Of a stretch of DNA of 15,554 bases, positions 14,310 through 15,554 are shown in pieces. Where the stretch lies: NCBI GenBank assembly GCA_963205155.1, contig CAUJJY010000154.1:1-15554 (forward strand), written 5' to 3'. The notes below the pieces were generated by a model, which worked only from the letters and a program-made list of their open reading frames with translations, was not told where the DNA came from and ran no database searches. A program made the translations under genes and the position numbers. This DNA is from Candidatus Zixiibacteriota bacterium. GTDB lineage: Bacteria; Zixibacteria; MSB-5A5; CAIYYT01. Every line of letters starts with the position of its first letter. Position 1 is the stretch's first letter.

Positions 14310-14332
14310 AATAGGGAATTAATAGACCTATT
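14310..14332. promoter_or_regulatory. Inverted repeat AATAGG-N11-CCTATT upstream of sodA
   Basis: AATAGG (14310-14315) and CCTATT (14327-14332) are perfect inverted arms separated by 11 nt. A nested imperfect palindrome, AATAG-AC-CTATT (14321-14332), shares the right arm. The region is AT-rich and lies 67-89 nt before the sodA start, a suitable place for a redox- or metal-responsive repressor. I found no clear promoter hexamers to fix its relation to transcription, so this is a weak call. Confidence 0.3.
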
Positions 14333-14398
14333 GCATCCATAATCGTTCGGGAACAAATCAGAGTATGCAAATGTTAGCTATCATACGAAGGAGATATT

Positions 14399-15001
14399 AT
14401 GACATACGAATTACCAAAATTGCCCTACGCGTACGATGCGCTTGAGCCGTTCTTCGACAAAGAAACGATGACAATCCACCACACCAAGCATCATCAGACC
14501 TACGTGACCAAACTTAACGAGGCCCTCGCCTCCCATCCGGAATTGCAGACAAAGTCGGTCGAAGTACTGGTTGCCGACCTCAACAACGTTCCCGAAGCCA
14601 TTCGCACAGCTGTGCGCAATCACGGCGGCGGGCACGCCAATCATTCATTCTTCTGGAATATCCTCAAGAAGGATGCCAAATTGGGCGGCGCCGTTGCCGA
14701 TGCGATCAACAGCACCTTTGGCAGCCACGACACGTTCAAAGAAAAATTCACTGCCGCCGCGACCGGCGTCTTTGGTTCCGGCTGGGCATGGCTCGTCGCT
14801 TCCGGCGGTAAGCTGGAAATCGTGACGACTCCGAATCAGGACTCGCCGCTCACCCAAGGCAAGAAACCGATCATCGGCATCGACGTCTGGGAACACGCCT
14901 ATTATCTCAAGTACCAGAATCGCCGTCCGGAATACATCGCCGCTTTCATGAACATCATCAACTGGGATGAAGTTAACAAGGCTTTCGCCGCAGCAAAATA
15001 A
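14399..15001 (+). CDS. sodA: Superoxide dismutase, Mn type
   Basis: A 200-residue cytoplasmic enzyme that converts superoxide to oxygen and hydrogen peroxide. Metal ligands are His27, His82, Asp162 and His166 (DVWEHAYY). The N-terminus ELPKLPYAYDALEP is the family hallmark. Metal type is suggested by GGGHANHSFFW, with Gly in the Gly-77 region, and by the outer-sphere Gln147 in PNQDSPL; both are features of Mn rather than Fe enzymes, although cambialistic use is possible. There is no signal peptide. AAGGAG at 14388-14393 lies 5 nt before the ATG and is a strong ribosome site. The gene stands alone, with an AT-rich upstream region holding an inverted repeat, and is followed by a nested hairpin. 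Confidence 0.96.
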   Translation: MTYELPKLPYAYDALEPFFDKETMTIHHTKHHQTYVTKLNEALASHPELQTKSVEVLVADLNNVPEAIRTAVRNHGGGHANHSFFWNILKKDAKLGGAVADAINSTFGSHDTFKEKFTAAATGVFGSGWAWLVASGGKLEIVTTPNQDSPLTQGKKPIIGIDVWEHAYYLKYQNRRPEYIAAFMNIINWDEVNKAFAAAK

Positions 15002-15027
15002 TTCCGACCACCAGTTCGTCTTCGTAG

Positions 15028-15069
15028 GGGCGCAGCATGTCGACGATCCCGTCTGACGGGGCTGCGCCC
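15028..15069. repeat. Nested hairpin after sodA (intergenic repeat or terminator)
   Basis: The outer arms GGGCGCAGC (15028-15036) and GCTGCGCCC (15061-15069) are a perfect 9-bp inverted repeat; inside it is a second stem, CCCGT/ACGGG (15048-15060). The 3' flank is TCTTAGTTT, a poor T-run, so it may terminate sodA but also resembles a dispersed, mobile-like intergenic repeat. It begins 27 bp after the sodA stop. Confidence 0.55.
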
Positions 15070-15158
15070 TCTTAGTTTGCGGACAAAACAAACCTACAAC
15101 TGCTTCAAGAACCGCAGAAATCGCTTCACAATCTTGGGTGTCGAACGAACAGGCTTGC

Positions 15159-15554
15159 TTATCTCAGTTTTTTTTTGAGAGCTAACTTAAAACGCGCATC
15201 AAATCGCGAAGGCGAGCACTTCCCGCACGAGGCGGATATCAACCTCTTCCGGCGCGGATATTCCGTCTTGCAGGACTTGCACTGATAGATGTAACGGGCC
15301 GGCAAGCGCAGCTGCGAATGCGCCTTGGCCTTGACCGAAGCCCAGATTCGAGTAGCCTCTCTTTTGAAATCGGCGTTGTGATTGAAGTGAATGATGTGGA
15401 TCATCTCGTGCTTGAGCGTATCGTCGATATCCTCGGGGAACAGTTCATGGTACTTGCTGGACAACACAATCTCTACCCGGCTGCGGATATATTGCCCCGC
15501 ACATAACATCCGCGAGGAATAGCGAATCCTCGGCGTCGGCAACTTGCCGGCAAA
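15159..15554 (-). CDS. SprT-like zinc metalloprotease domain protein, N-terminus outside the window
   Basis: This frame stays open to the right edge, so the start is beyond it; about 131 residues are visible. It begins with FAGKLPTPRIRYSSRM, which matches the early part of SprT-like proteins. The metal-binding motif is HEMIH, with a further histidine six residues later in NHNADFK, and the C-terminal part has a zinc ribbon with two C-x2-C pairs (CKSC and CGKC). SprT-like domains are metalloproteases related to the eukaryotic Spartan protein; the bacterial role is not established. The final codons contain a run of nine A's on the coding strand (KKK before LR), which could cause slippage but would alter only the last residues. 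The gene is convergent with sodA. Confidence 0.82.
   Translation of the reverse strand, partial: FAGKLPTPRIRYSSRMLCAGQYIRSRVEIVLSSKYHELFPEDIDDTLKHEMIHIIHFNHNADFKREATRIWASVKAKAHSQLRLPARYIYQCKSCKTEYPRRKRLISASCGKCSPSRFDARFKLALKKKLR

Noticed and set aside
14399..15001. Iron-type superoxide dismutase
   Set aside because: The GGGHANHSFFW motif and the glutamine in PNQDSPL match the manganese group; Fe enzymes usually carry a Gln at the earlier position instead.
1..15554. Integrated element or defence island
   Set aside because: No integrase, transposase, tRNA junction, toxin-antitoxin pair or known defence gene was seen.

Overview
The window is ordinary bacterial chromosome: dense genes on both strands, moderate GC, Shine-Dalgarno starts, occasional TTG starts, and no phage, transposon, tRNA, rRNA or CRISPR. 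A lipoprotein and an exported thioredoxin-like protein suggest an envelope with an extracytoplasmic compartment. I cannot fix the phylum. The mixture (GH57 glucanotransferase, split Ada system, intergenic G-rich hairpins) would suit an uncultured, free-living, oxygen-exposed bacterium, possibly of the FCB/Zixibacteria type, but that is a guess.

Left part (1-2208): the 3' end of a DinB-like (YfiT-type) gene runs into a convergent two-gene alkylation-repair operon, adaA-adaB. This operon carries the Ada functions on two overlapping genes. Divergent from it is a lipoprotein of unknown family with a TATAAT promoter.

Next (2209-3647): after a 337-bp stretch without genes come a membrane-anchored CPPC thioredoxin-like protein and, just upstream on the same strand, a 68-residue exported peptide with eight cysteines. 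The peptide has a promoter candidate, a near-perfect Shine-Dalgarno sequence and a hairpin terminator. It is the least explained gene here.

Middle (3648-10358): a GH57 4-alpha-glucanotransferase-like enzyme is followed by a tightly packed operon. This encodes two half-ABC exporters that look like a heterodimer with one degenerate ATP site (1-bp gap), then an inositol-monophosphatase-family enzyme coupled through an ATGA overlap.

Right part (10389-15554): a stand-alone tandem receiver protein (REC-REC) is divergent from a MalK/UgpC-type ABC ATPase that has no permease nearby. A 476-bp intergenic region with two G-rich hairpins follows. Then come a ferritin-like diiron protein with a good promoter, a membrane diguanylate cyclase on the opposite strand, a Mn-type superoxide dismutase, a nested intergenic hairpin, and the 3' part of a SprT-like metalloprotease gene cut by the window end.

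Three themes recur: repair of alkylation and oxidative damage, alpha-glucan and transport functions, and signalling (REC-REC, GGDEF). No strong defence or mobile system is visible.
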